Assembly: GCA_965213765.1 (NCBI GenBank)
Contig: OZ243926.1
Span: 2,170,001 to 2,234,000 of the forward strand
Origin: JAJDXO01 sp965213765
Lineage (GTDB): Bacteria; Pseudomonadota; Alphaproteobacteria; Rhodospirillales; UBA2165
Length of the DNA: 64,000 bases
Reading direction: 5' to 3'
A program made the position numbers and the translations under genes. The notes under the pieces are model-generated. The model was not told where the DNA came from, ran no database searches, and saw only the letters and a list, made by a program, of their open reading frames with translations. Positions 53,375-61,385 of the stretch are shown here, in pieces (the first letter of the stretch is position 1; every line of letters starts with the position of its first letter).

Positions 53375-54359
53375 GTTCTGGTATCAAAGCCGGGGTGTCT
53401 TGCCCCTTCTATTGGGTCCACTGGGGTCGGCCTACGGCATCGCGGGACGCCTGCGGCGGAAGATGGCGACACCGGCGGCGTGCGGCGTCCCGGTCATTTG
53501 TGTCGGCAATGTGGTCGCCGGGGGTGCGGGAAAAACACCGACCGCGCTTGATGTTGCCGAACGGTGCCAACGGGCCGGGATCGACGTCCACTTTCTCAGC
53601 CGCGGTTATGGTGGGCGGGAAAAGGGCCCCTTGCGCGTTGACCCGGAAACCCATACGGCGGCCGATGTCGGCGACGAACCGCTGCTCCTGGCGGGCGCCG
53701 CGCCAGCCTGGATTTCCGCCAATCGGCTGGCCGGCGCACGCGCCGCGGCGGAAGCAGGGGCCCGGTTGATCGTCATGGATGACGGTTTTCAAAACCCTGG
53801 GCTCGCCAAGGACCTGTCGATCATCGCCATCGACGGGGATGCCGGATTTGGCAACGGCCGGATGATCCCCGCGGGGCCGCTCCGCGAGCTGCCGGCGACG
53901 GCCCTCACGCGGGCGCAAGTGGTGGTGATTATCGGACGGGACTCGTTCGATATGTCCGGGCGATTGCGTGAGTCCACGGGCGGACGCGTGGAGGTCATGG
54001 CCGGCCGGCTCCAACCCGGACCGGAGATCGAACAGCTCAAGGCAAGGCCGCTGCTCGCCTTCGCCGGGATTGCCCGGCCGGAAAAATTCTTCAACACCTT
54101 GCGCGACAGTGGCTGCGAGCTGACGGCGGCCAGGCCCTATGCCGATCACCACCCGTTCAGCCGGGGCGAGATCGCCGATCTCCGCAGACAAGCCGGGGAC
54201 CTGGACGCCACCTTGGTGACCACGGCCAAAGATTTCGTCCGGCTGCACCCCGAGGACCGCAACGACGTCCAGGTCCTCACCGTCGGATTGGCGCTCGAAA
54301 ACCAGGCGGCATTCGATCAACTCTTGGAGCCGGTTCTTACACAGGCGGGAGCGGGTTGA
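53355..54359 (+). CDS. lpxK: Tetraacyldisaccharide 4'-kinase
   Basis: 334 residues. Phosphorylates the lipid A disaccharide at 4'. P-loop VGNVVAGGAGKTPTALDVA near residue 52, LSRGYGG, DVGDEPLLLA and VMDDGFQNPGL are diagnostic. Overlaps the waaA 3' end by 20 nt and its TGA shares one base with the lpxL ATG. Essential step of the Raetz pathway. Confidence 0.96.
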   Translation: MALRTPEFWYQSRGVLPLLLGPLGSAYGIAGRLRRKMATPAACGVPVICVGNVVAGGAGKTPTALDVAERCQRAGIDVHFLSRGYGGREKGPLRVDPETHTAADVGDEPLLLAGAAPAWISANRLAGARAAAEAGARLIVMDDGFQNPGLAKDLSIIAIDGDAGFGNGRMIPAGPLRELPATALTRAQVVVIIGRDSFDMSGRLRESTGGRVEVMAGRLQPGPEIEQLKARPLLAFAGIARPEKFFNTLRDSGCELTAARPYADHHPFSRGEIADLRRQAGDLDATLVTTAKDFVRLHPEDRNDVQVLTVGLALENQAAFDQLLEPVLTQAGAG

Positions 54360-55243
54360 TGTTCCGGCGCTGGATCATCTATCCCCTCCAGGCGCTGTTT
54401 GCGGCCCTTGGGTACGCCGTTCTGGCCGCCCTGCCCTTGGACGCCGCATCGGCCGTCGGTGCATGGATCGGCCGGACGTTCGGTCCCCGCCTTCGTGCCC
54501 ACCAAATCGCCCGCGGCAATCTCAAGCGGGTCATGCCGGAACTGGGCGAGACGGAACGCGCGGCCATCATCCGGGGCATGTGGGAAAACCTGGGGCGCAC
54601 CGTCGCCGAGCACCCCCATATCAAGAAGTTCAATCCCTACGCAAAAGACGGCCGCATCGAGATCGTCGGTCTCGAACACATGGAGCCTTTGTGGAACGAC
54701 GACAAGCCGGGCCTGCTGTTCGGCGGCCATCTGGCCAATTGGGAGCTGGCGCCGCTGGTCGCCACCCGCCGGGGCTGGAAGGTGCACCTAGCCTATCGCG
54801 CCCTCAATAACCCGCTGGTCGACCGCCTGTTACGCCGCGGCCGCGGCGCCCTCGACGCCGGTCTTTTCCCCAAGGGGCCGGAGGGCGCGAAGATGGCACT
54901 GAGGGCGCTTTCCGATGGCGAGCACTTGGCCATGCTGGTGGATCAAAATATGAACGACGGAATCCCGGTTCCGTTCATGGGCATCGACGCCATGACCGCC
55001 CCGGCGGTCGCCAAATTCGCGCTGCGCTACGACTGCCCGGTCATTCCGGTGCAGGTGGAGCGCCTGCAGGGCGCCCGGTTCCGGATTACCTTCTATCCCG
55101 ACCTGGAAAAGCCCGCGACCGGCGACCGTCAGAAGGATATCGAGGTTATCATGACCGAGGTGAACGACTATCTCGAATCCTGGGTCCGCCAGCACCCGGA
55201 GCAATGGCTGTGGGTGCACCGGCGCTGGCCTGCTGAAGGCTAA
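54359..55243 (+). CDS. lpxL: Lipid A lauroyl-type acyltransferase (LpxL/HtrB family)
   Basis: 294 residues with an N-terminal membrane helix. The HX4(D/E) catalytic site is HLANWE near residue 124; LVDQNMNDGIPVPFMG and VHRRWP at the end are typical. Adds a secondary acyl chain to lipid A. ATG 54359 overlaps the lpxK stop by one base. The stop TAA overlaps the convergent M23 gene's TAG (CTAA). Which secondary position is acylated cannot be told. Confidence 0.9.
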   Translation: MFRRWIIYPLQALFAALGYAVLAALPLDAASAVGAWIGRTFGPRLRAHQIARGNLKRVMPELGETERAAIIRGMWENLGRTVAEHPHIKKFNPYAKDGRIEIVGLEHMEPLWNDDKPGLLFGGHLANWELAPLVATRRGWKVHLAYRALNNPLVDRLLRRGRGALDAGLFPKGPEGAKMALRALSDGEHLAMLVDQNMNDGIPVPFMGIDAMTAPAVAKFALRYDCPVIPVQVERLQGARFRITFYPDLEKPATGDRQKDIEVIMTEVNDYLESWVRQHPEQWLWVHRRWPAEG

Positions 55244-56118
55244 GGCCCGTTCAGCGGCTGCGGCTTTCCCTCCACCAACAGCGCCGGGTCGATTTCAATA
55301 TTGCGGACCCGCGCCCCCCAGTGAAGATGCGGGCCCGTTACCCGGCCGGTTTCGCCGATCTTGCCGATCACCTCGCCCTGCTTCACCAACTGACCGGGCT
55401 GCACCGAGGCGTCGCTGAGATGAATATAAACGGTGGTGAGGCCGAGCCCGTGATCTATGACGACGGATTTGCCGTTGAAGAACATGTCGGGATGAACCAG
55501 TGTCACCTGGCCGTCCGCCGGCGCAATCACCGGCGTGCCGGTGGGCGCCGCAATGTCGACCCCGAAATGGGGCCGGCGGGGCTCCCCATTGAGGATGCGC
55601 TGCGATCCATAGACGCCGGAAATCCGCCCCCGCGCCGGCCAGACGAAGCCCGACAGAAACCCAAGCCGAAGCGTCTTGCCGGAGCGGGCATCCCGCATCA
55701 GGCGGCCCTCGGCGCGGATTCGTATCAGGTCTTCCGGATCGGGTGTCACCTTGCGGCGCGGCAGCCCGTCGATACGCTGGATGTCATAGTCACGCTTTTT
55801 GACCCGCAGGAACATAATGAACGGAAACTGGACGACGTCCTCCGGCCGCATCCGCTTTCTATGGACGACCAATTTTGACGACAGCCCCGCATCCCGCTCG
55901 AACCCGAGAAGAAAATAGCCGCCGGAGATGGGGACCGGTCTGTCATCAAGAGTGACCCGGTCCGAGCAGGGTGCGTAACCGATCACCAATCCGCCTTGGA
56001 CGGCATCTCCTTCAAGCCGGAAATCGACCGGAATGGAGACAGGTTGCTGGGAGGCTGCGCTGGGTAGAGCGACCGTCGCGGAGAGAAAAATAGCCGCGAA
56101 CAACTTCGCCGGATTCAC
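55240..56118 (-). CDS. Secreted M23 (LytM-type) peptidase
   Basis: 292 residues with a signal peptide ending near SAAS. A N-terminal beta-rich region of ~130 residues precedes the M23 domain with complete zinc ligands: RPHFGVDIA (H, D) and GPHLHWGAR (HxH). Likely a periplasmic peptidoglycan endopeptidase. Starts at ATG 56118, overlapping the xseA stop (ATGA), so it is coupled to xseA; this link is common in alphaproteobacteria. Confidence 0.92.
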   Translation of the reverse strand: MNPAKLFAAIFLSATVALPSAASQQPVSIPVDFRLEGDAVQGGLVIGYAPCSDRVTLDDRPVPISGGYFLLGFERDAGLSSKLVVHRKRMRPEDVVQFPFIMFLRVKKRDYDIQRIDGLPRRKVTPDPEDLIRIRAEGRLMRDARSGKTLRLGFLSGFVWPARGRISGVYGSQRILNGEPRRPHFGVDIAAPTGTPVIAPADGQVTLVHPDMFFNGKSVVIDHGLGLTTVYIHLSDASVQPGQLVKQGEVIGKIGETGRVTGPHLHWGARVRNIEIDPALLVEGKPQPLNGP

Positions 56119-57578
56119 AGCAGGCTCCCCTGCCCGCCGTCGTCGGCGGACGGTTTTTTCTTTCGGACCTTGGATTTCGGCTTTGCCGCGGCGCCCTCAA
56201 TCGTCGCGCCCACGGATCCGTCCTGAAAGCGGATCGAAACGGCGCTGCCGGGAGCAGCGTCGTCTGATTTGGTGATGGCTTGGCCGTCGGCGCCGCTGAC
56301 CAGCGCGAAGCCGCGCTCCAGCACCCGTTCATAGGACAGGCTGTCCAGCAGCCGCGAGACCTCGATCAGCGCTGCGCTCCGGGTACCGAGTGCGGTCCGC
56401 AGGGCGACCTGCCGGCACCGGGCGAGGCCGCCGAGCTCCGTCCGTTTGGTGGTCATCAACTGACGCGGATGGGTCAGCCCGCCCGCGAGCTCGATCAGCG
56501 CCTGTGCGGGTTCGGTGGTGATCCGCGCCCCCGCGAGCCGCAGCCGCTCGACCCGGTCGTCGAGCCGCTGGGAAACCCCTTCGAGCACCCGCGCCGGATT
56601 GGCGATGGCGCGGGAAAGCCCGTCCAACTCCGTCTGCCGTTCCGATACATGGCGCGCCCAGGACCGCGCCAGCCGGGCGCCGTCGTCGGCCACCTGGGCG
56701 CGCAGCTCGCTCATCACCGGCACCGCCAGCTCGGCTGCCGCTGTCGGCGTCGGTGCACGCAGATCGGCGGCGAAATCCACCAGCGTGGTATCGGTCTCGT
56801 GGCCCACCGCCGAGATCAATGGAATTTCGCTGCCGGCGGCGGCCCGGACCACGATTTCCTCGTTGAAGGTCCAGAGGTCTTCCAAACTGCCGCCGCCCCG
56901 GGCGACAATCAGCAGGTCCGGCTTTGGGGTTTCGGGCGTTCCCTTCATCCGGTTGAAGCCTTCGATGGCGCCCGCTACTTGCCCGGCCGCGCCCGCGCCC
57001 TGCACATTGACGCCCCACAGCAGCACCCGGCGCGGAAAGCGGTCGTTCAGGCGATGGAGGATGTCACGGATCACCGCGCCGGTCGGCGACGTGACCACGC
57101 CGATGACATCGGGAATGTAGGGCAGTGGCTGCTTGCGGTCTTCGTCGAACAGCCCTTCGGCCAGGAGCTTCTTACGCCGGTCTTCCAGCAGCTTGAGCAA
57201 TGCCCCTTCGCCGGCGATCTCCATGGCATCGATAACGATCTGGTAGCGGGACCGGCCGGGATAGGTGGAGAGCCGCCCGGTGGCGATGACCTCCAGCCCA
57301 TCTTCGGGATCGAGGCCAAGCCGCGGCACCGTACCCTTCCAGCACACCCCGTCGAGCACCGCCTTGTCGTCCTTCAGGGACAGGTACATATGTCCCGATG
57401 CCGCCCGGGTGAGCCCGGAAATCTCGCCCCGCACGCGCACCCGGGAAAATGTCTCCTCGACCGTCCGCTTGAGTGCCTGGGCGATCTCGCTGACCGAAAA
57501 CTCCGGCAGGTTGCTGCCCGGCGCAGCGCCGTCAGCGGGACCAAATCGATCGTCGAATTCTTGGGACGGGATACTCAT
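56115..57578 (-). CDS. xseA: Exodeoxyribonuclease VII large subunit
   Basis: 487 residues. N-terminal OB domain (FSRVRVRGEISGLTRAASGH), catalytic core with GVVTSPTGAVIRDILHRLNDRFP and ARGGGSLEDLWTFNEE, GHETDTTLVDFAADLRAPTP, then a long helical region and a basic tail. Degrades single-stranded DNA with XseB, which is not in this window. Divergent from purD, 57 nt away, as often seen in this class. Confidence 0.95.
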   Translation of the reverse strand: MSIPSQEFDDRFGPADGAAPGSNLPEFSVSEIAQALKRTVEETFSRVRVRGEISGLTRAASGHMYLSLKDDKAVLDGVCWKGTVPRLGLDPEDGLEVIATGRLSTYPGRSRYQIVIDAMEIAGEGALLKLLEDRRKKLLAEGLFDEDRKQPLPYIPDVIGVVTSPTGAVIRDILHRLNDRFPRRVLLWGVNVQGAGAAGQVAGAIEGFNRMKGTPETPKPDLLIVARGGGSLEDLWTFNEEIVVRAAAGSEIPLISAVGHETDTTLVDFAADLRAPTPTAAAELAVPVMSELRAQVADDGARLARSWARHVSERQTELDGLSRAIANPARVLEGVSQRLDDRVERLRLAGARITTEPAQALIELAGGLTHPRQLMTTKRTELGGLARCRQVALRTALGTRSAALIEVSRLLDSLSYERVLERGFALVSGADGQAITKSDDAAPGSAVSIRFQDGSVGATIEGAAAKPKSKVRKKKPSADDGGQGSLL

Positions 57579-57635
57579 CGCCGGACCGAATCTATGCTAC
57601 AAGGGCGCCGACGTACAGAAGGGCCTTTCCTGAAG

Positions 57636-59129
57636 ATGAAGATATTGGTTATCGGCGGCGGCGGCCGCGAACACGCGCTTGCCTGGGGCCTGTCCCGCTC
57701 GGCCAGTTGCGATGCGCTGTACTGCGCCCCCGGGAACGCGGGCATCGCCGCAATCGCCGAGTGCATCGACGTCGGCGCGGAGGACGTGCCCGGTCTGGTC
57801 GCCGTGGCCAAGGAGAAGTCCGTCGACCTGGTGGTGGTCGGCCCCGAGGCGCCGCTGGTGGCGGGTCTGGTGGACGCGCTGGGCGCGGAAGGCATCGCCG
57901 CCTTTGGCCCGACGGCCGCAGCGGCCATCCTCGAGGGATCGAAGGGCTTCATGAAGGACCTGTTCGCTAGGTGCGGCATCCCCACCGCCGCGTATGGGCG
58001 GTTCACCGACCGGGATGAGGCGGCCGCGTACGTGCGGAAACAGGGCGCCCCCATCGTCGTCAAGGCCGATGGCCCGGCGGCCGGCAAGGGCGTCACTCTT
58101 TGCCGGTCCGTCGATGAAGCCATTCAAGCCATCGACGAAGCGATGGTCGACAAAGTGTTCGGCGAAGCCGGCGCGGAAGTGGTGATCGAGGAGTTCCTGG
58201 CCGGCGAAGAGGCGAGTTTCTTCGCGCTGGTCGACGGCAAGACCGCGCTGCCGCTGGCCTCGGCCCAGGATCACAAAGCCGTCAATGATGGCGACACCGG
58301 CCCCAATACGGGCGGCATGGGAGCGTACTCACCGGCACCCGTGGTGACATTGGAGATGGCGGACCGGATCATGGACGAAGTGATCCAGCCAACCATTGAG
58401 GGCATGGCCGCCGAAGGGCGCCCCTACCAAGGCGTGCTGTTCGCCGGCCTGATGATCACCGATGACGGGCCCAAGGTGCTCGAATTCAATGTCCGCTTCG
58501 GCGATCCCGAGTGTCAGGTGCTGATGGCCCGGCTTGAGACCGATCTGGCCCAGGTCCTATTGGCCGCGGCAGACGGCCGTCTATCGGAGATTGACTTGTC
58601 CTGGCGGGACGAGACGGCGCTGGTCGTGGTGATGGCGGCCGAGGGCTATCCCGGCAGCTACGAAAAGGGCACCGAAATCAGAAATCTCGGCGCGGCTGAC
58701 GCCATGGACGGGGTCATCGTCCTCCACGCCGGCACCAAGGCGGCGGACGGCAAGGTACTGGCAAACGGCGGCCGGGTGCTCGGCGTGACGGCGCTAGGGA
58801 GTTCGGTCAAGGACGCCCAGACGCGCGCTTACGCGGCAGTCGACGCCATCGACTGGCCGGACGGGTTCTGCCGCCGGGATATCGGCTGGCGGGCGGTGGC
58901 GCGGGAAGAGAAAATGTTGAACCAAGTGTTTAGATGGGTCAGGCAGAACGTCGTCGTATGTATCGCGCTGATCGGGCTCGCGTCACTTTTGATTTGGGAT
59001 CTGGATGGAACGCTGAACGTTGTGGTCGGCAGCACATTATTGAAAATTATTTTCCTGGCGCTGGCGGTCGGGGTCCTGGTTTTTTGGAGACAAATCCTTC
59101 GCCTGATTAAACGTGTCACGGGTTCCTAG
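57636..59129 (+). CDS. purD: Phosphoribosylamine-glycine ligase with a C-terminal membrane extension
   Basis: Second step of purine synthesis. Residues 1-423 are a normal PurD: MKILVIGGGGREHALAWGL, KADGPAAGKGV, DTGPNTGGMGAYSP, LEFNVRFGDPECQ, ending FCRRDIGWRAVAR. Instead of a stop, the frame continues 74 codons, including two membrane helices (around NVVVCIALIGLASLLIW and KIIFLALAVGVLVFW) and a basic end. Residue 427 is an ATG (58914) preceded by GGAAGAG, so the tail may also be made as a separate 71-residue protein. The stop overlaps the convergent SH3 gene (CTAG). Confidence 0.92.
   Translation: MKILVIGGGGREHALAWGLSRSASCDALYCAPGNAGIAAIAECIDVGAEDVPGLVAVAKEKSVDLVVVGPEAPLVAGLVDALGAEGIAAFGPTAAAAILEGSKGFMKDLFARCGIPTAAYGRFTDRDEAAAYVRKQGAPIVVKADGPAAGKGVTLCRSVDEAIQAIDEAMVDKVFGEAGAEVVIEEFLAGEEASFFALVDGKTALPLASAQDHKAVNDGDTGPNTGGMGAYSPAPVVTLEMADRIMDEVIQPTIEGMAAEGRPYQGVLFAGLMITDDGPKVLEFNVRFGDPECQVLMARLETDLAQVLLAAADGRLSEIDLSWRDETALVVVMAAEGYPGSYEKGTEIRNLGAADAMDGVIVLHAGTKAADGKVLANGGRVLGVTALGSSVKDAQTRAYAAVDAIDWPDGFCRRDIGWRAVAREEKMLNQVFRWVRQNVVVCIALIGLASLLIWDLDGTLNVVVGSTLLKIIFLALAVGVLVFWRQILRLIKRVTGS
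58914..59129 (+). CDS. Possible independent 71-residue membrane protein inside the purD frame
   Basis: ATG 58914 has GGAAGAG 4 nt upstream and opens a product with a short amphipathic start (MLNQVFRWVRQN), two hydrophobic helices and a basic C-terminus (RQILRLIKRVTGS). It is in frame with purD with no stop between, so it is either a fusion tail or an overlapping gene with internal initiation. No family recognised. Confidence 0.4.
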   Translation: MLNQVFRWVRQNVVVCIALIGLASLLIWDLDGTLNVVVGSTLLKIIFLALAVGVLVFWRQILRLIKRVTGS

Positions 59130-59920
59130 CGCTTCCGAAGCTCGGCCCAGACTTTCGAGCCCCAACTCCGGTGAGCCATGCGGAGTGCGGCGATCAACGC
59201 CTCACGGACCGATTTGGCGCCGGATTTCTCCAGTTTGGCCGGTGACGCATAGTCGGGGTCGCTGATCCCGCCGAAGCGGAGTACTCCCGTTTCCGGACGA
59301 TAGATAGTGAAGATCGAGAGACCGTTTTCCTCGTCTTCGGGCACGCCGAACAGATCCACATTGATCTGATACTCGGCCTTGGTGAGGTCCCGGTAGGGCA
59401 CCTCGGTCACAAACATGGTCGCGGCAAACTGAACTTTCTTTCCCTTGGTGTCGCAATCCAACTCGACACCGTAATCGGCGGTCACCTGGATTTCGTCCTC
59501 GATTTCGGTGCGCCCGTCAAAGCTGAGTTCAAAACCGCATTTGGGTTGGCCCTTGGCTTCGAGGAAACCCTTCACCGGCACCTCAACCTTGGCATCCAAT
59601 AGCGGTGCCACCACGGTCTTGTAGACGAAACCCAAATCCTTGCCGTCCAGGCGGACGGCGATCCATTCGGTGCCCTTGGCGCGGCCCTTGGCCTCCACCC
59701 GGACCCCTTTTCGGAGCAGCGTTAACCGCTTGGCCCTGATTGCCGGCCCCGCCCGCACGTTGGCGTCCGTGACCACAAGATAGGTTTTGGGAGACGGCGT
59801 CAGTTCGAAACCGCTGAACGGGCTCCCGCTCTGGGCGTCGGCCGTCCCGGCACCGAACAGCACCAACGCCACGCCCAGTGTTCCTCCCAGGGCAGCGGTC
59901 ATGACCGCCTTTATGGGCAT
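59126..59920 (-). CDS. Secreted bacterial SH3-domain protein
   Basis: 264 residues from ATG 59920; signal peptide ends near TADAQ. Residues ~45-100 form an SH3b domain (VVTDANVRAGPAIRAKRLTL, GTEWIAVRLDGKDLGFVYKT). The C-terminal ~150 residues are a beta-rich domain I do not recognise, with two cysteines that could pair. SH3b domains often bind cell-wall peptides. The frame is open upstream to 59986, but those residues do not look like a signal. Convergent with purD; divergent from gcrA. Confidence 0.8.
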   Translation of the reverse strand: MPIKAVMTAALGGTLGVALVLFGAGTADAQSGSPFSGFELTPSPKTYLVVTDANVRAGPAIRAKRLTLLRKGVRVEAKGRAKGTEWIAVRLDGKDLGFVYKTVVAPLLDAKVEVPVKGFLEAKGQPKCGFELSFDGRTEIEDEIQVTADYGVELDCDTKGKKVQFAATMFVTEVPYRDLTKAEYQINVDLFGVPEDEENGLSIFTIYRPETGVLRFGGISDPDYASPAKLEKSGAKSVREALIAALRMAHRSWGSKVWAELRKR

Positions 59921-59998
59921 ATACGCTCCGGATACCGAACCGGTTAGCCCTAGCATGCCGTCGCGGCGAAAAATCAGCCAATCCATAGCCCGGAATAA

Positions 59999-60007
59999 CT
60001 ATCCACA
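59999..60007. promoter_or_regulatory. DnaA-box-like site upstream of gcrA
   Basis: CTATCCACA matches the DnaA box TTATCCACA at 8 of 9 positions, about 170 bp before gcrA. In Caulobacter DnaA activates gcrA. A possible TTGACG -35 lies at 60069-60074. Single site; moderate value only. Confidence 0.35.
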
Positions 60008-60178
60008 GGAAATTGCCACTAAATCTGGGTAAGACCTTGCAGCGAAACCGCAATATATAGTACAAAATTTGACGCTCACCGGGCAAGATAATCATTAATC
60101 GGCGGAATTCTGGGGTTTCGCGGCGAGGGATCGGTCCGAGGGGTGGGACGATAACGTTGAACGGAGGATCCGATCCAC

Positions 60179-60544
60179 ATGACCACATTCTTTGAATGGA
60201 CTGACGAACGCGTCGAAGAGCTCAAGAAGATGTGGGATACCGGTTTGTCGGCCAGCGAAATCGGCCGCCGGCTGGGCATCACCAAGAACGCCGTCGTCGG
60301 CAAGGTGCGGCGGCTCGATCTCGCCATGCGCCGGGCGCCGGCGCCGGTGAAGATCGAAGTCAATGTGGTCACCCTCGACCGGCTGGGCACCAATATGTGC
60401 TCGTGGCCGGTGGGCGATCCGGGATCGGAGGATTTCCGTTTCTGCGGTGAACCGGCCGTTCCGGGCAAGCCATATTGCCAGCCCCACTGCAAGATTGCCT
60501 ATGTGGCCAGCGCCAAAAACCGCAAGCGCGAAGAGGCCGCCTAA
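60179..60544 (+). CDS. gcrA: Cell-cycle regulator GcrA
   Basis: 121-residue transcription factor specific to alphaproteobacteria that works with sigma-70 at CcrM-methylated GANTC promoters. N-terminal helix-turn-helix: WTDERVEELKKMWDTGLSAS followed by EIGRRLGITKNAVVGKVRRL. The C-terminal RNA-polymerase-binding part has CSWPVGDPGSEDFRFCGEP and YCQPHCKIAY. GGAGGA at 60164 precedes ATG 60179. The stop TAA overlaps the stop of the broken sigma gene on the other strand. Confidence 0.96.
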   Translation: MTTFFEWTDERVEELKKMWDTGLSASEIGRRLGITKNAVVGKVRRLDLAMRRAPAPVKIEVNVVTLDRLGTNMCSWPVGDPGSEDFRFCGEPAVPGKPYCQPHCKIAYVASAKNRKREEAA

Positions 60545-60845
60545 CCTGAACAGCCGCCGCGACGGCGCGCATAACCAACGACGCAACCCCGGCCGTCGAC
60601 CTCCACCCGGCAGCAGCGAAGCAGTGTCGATTTCAGTTTGGCGCGCCCCGTTGGACCCGAGACTTGAGCCAGGCCGTGGGATTGGACGCGGCGGACAGGC
60701 CGGCCTGGTTGCGGACCAGTTTGAGCATGATGTCGCCGATAACATCGTCGACCGATTGAGGCTCGACCCGGCGCCCCACATAGGCGCGCAGCCGCGCTTC
60801 AAAGCGCGGCCACGCATCATCAGTCAACGGAGCGGACTCACTCAT
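60541..60845 (-). pseudogene. ECF sigma factor gene with internal deletion and frameshift
   Basis: The first part (60845 to about 60660) reads PRFEARLRAYVGRRVEPQSV, DDVIGDIMLKLVRNQ and NPTAWL, the start of sigma region 2. It then jumps to LKSRVQRG and, after a one-base frame change, AKLKSTLLRCCRVEVDGRGC and VVGYAR to a TAG at 60541, which is the end of region 4 of SigZ-like factors. Most of regions 2 and 4 are missing. As it stands the frame stops at 60633 after 70 residues, so it cannot act as a sigma factor. The upstream partner gene encodes a CadI/ArsI-like protein. Confidence 0.65.
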
Positions 60846-60877
60846 AAACGTGCCTCATGTCGCCTCGATGGCGTCAA

Positions 60878-61303
60878 TCAGGCGGAGGCCCGGACCAATC
60901 CGCTGCAACAAGCGCCTTCCATTGTGCTGGGTTCTTCGGCCGGATGGTCAACAGTTATCCGATACCACTCCCAGCGCAATCCCTGAGGTTCGTTCGACCA
61001 AACCTTGTCCTGGACCGCGTGGCAGCAGGTGGTTTCGTTCTCAATCTCTCCAAGGATGCCGGCGTGACGGAACCGCCGTTCGGCGGCCGAGACCTCGGCA
61101 GGGTCGAATACCTCGACGCCCAGATGGTTGAGCCGTTCGGACGCACCGGGGTTTTCAAACAGCACCAATTTCAGCGGTGGCTTATCGATGGCGAAGTTGA
61201 CGTAGCCGGAACGCTGTTTGTGGGGCTCGACGCCGAACAGCTTGGCGTAATAAGCCGTCGCGGCCTCCAGATCGTCTACGTTCAAGGCAAGTTGCAGTCT
61301 CAT
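60878..61303 (-). CDS. CadI/ArsI-type VOC (glyoxalase-fold) metalloprotein
   Basis: 141 residues from ATG 61303 with AAGGGAAA upstream. MRLQLALNVDDLEAATAYYA, GYVNFAIDKPPLKLVLFENP, LNHLGVEV and ETTCCHAVQDKVWSNEPQG with the vicinal cysteine pair are diagnostic of this family, which includes cadmium-induced CadI and the organoarsenical lyase ArsI. The final ~25 residues are atypical. The broken sigma gene lies 32 nt downstream on the same strand. No arsR or other ars gene is near, so the inducer is unknown. Confidence 0.87.
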   Translation of the reverse strand: MRLQLALNVDDLEAATAYYAKLFGVEPHKQRSGYVNFAIDKPPLKLVLFENPGASERLNHLGVEVFDPAEVSAAERRFRHAGILGEIENETTCCHAVQDKVWSNEPQGLRWEWYRITVDHPAEEPSTMEGACCSGLVRASA

Positions 61304-61350
61304 AATCGGTTTCCCTTGTTGTGCATCCGCCCCTTTAGACGCACGGGTTT

Positions 61351-61373
61351 GACAATGGACGCAATATATTGTC
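61351..61373. promoter_or_regulatory. Operator-like palindrome between the CadI/ArsI gene and the NUDIX gene
   Basis: GACAAT and ATTGTC are inverted arms 11 bp apart around an AT-rich centre, inside the 82-nt divergent intergenic space. It overlaps TTGACA at 61349-61354, a possible -35 on +. Candidate binding site for a metal-responsive or other repressor; not assigned. Confidence 0.35.
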
Positions 61374-61385
61374 TGAGGCCGGGCC

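Noticed and set aside
56280..57635. Long 5' extension of the purD frame
   Set aside because: It lies under xseA on the other strand and does not resemble PurD; the family N-terminus starts at 57636.
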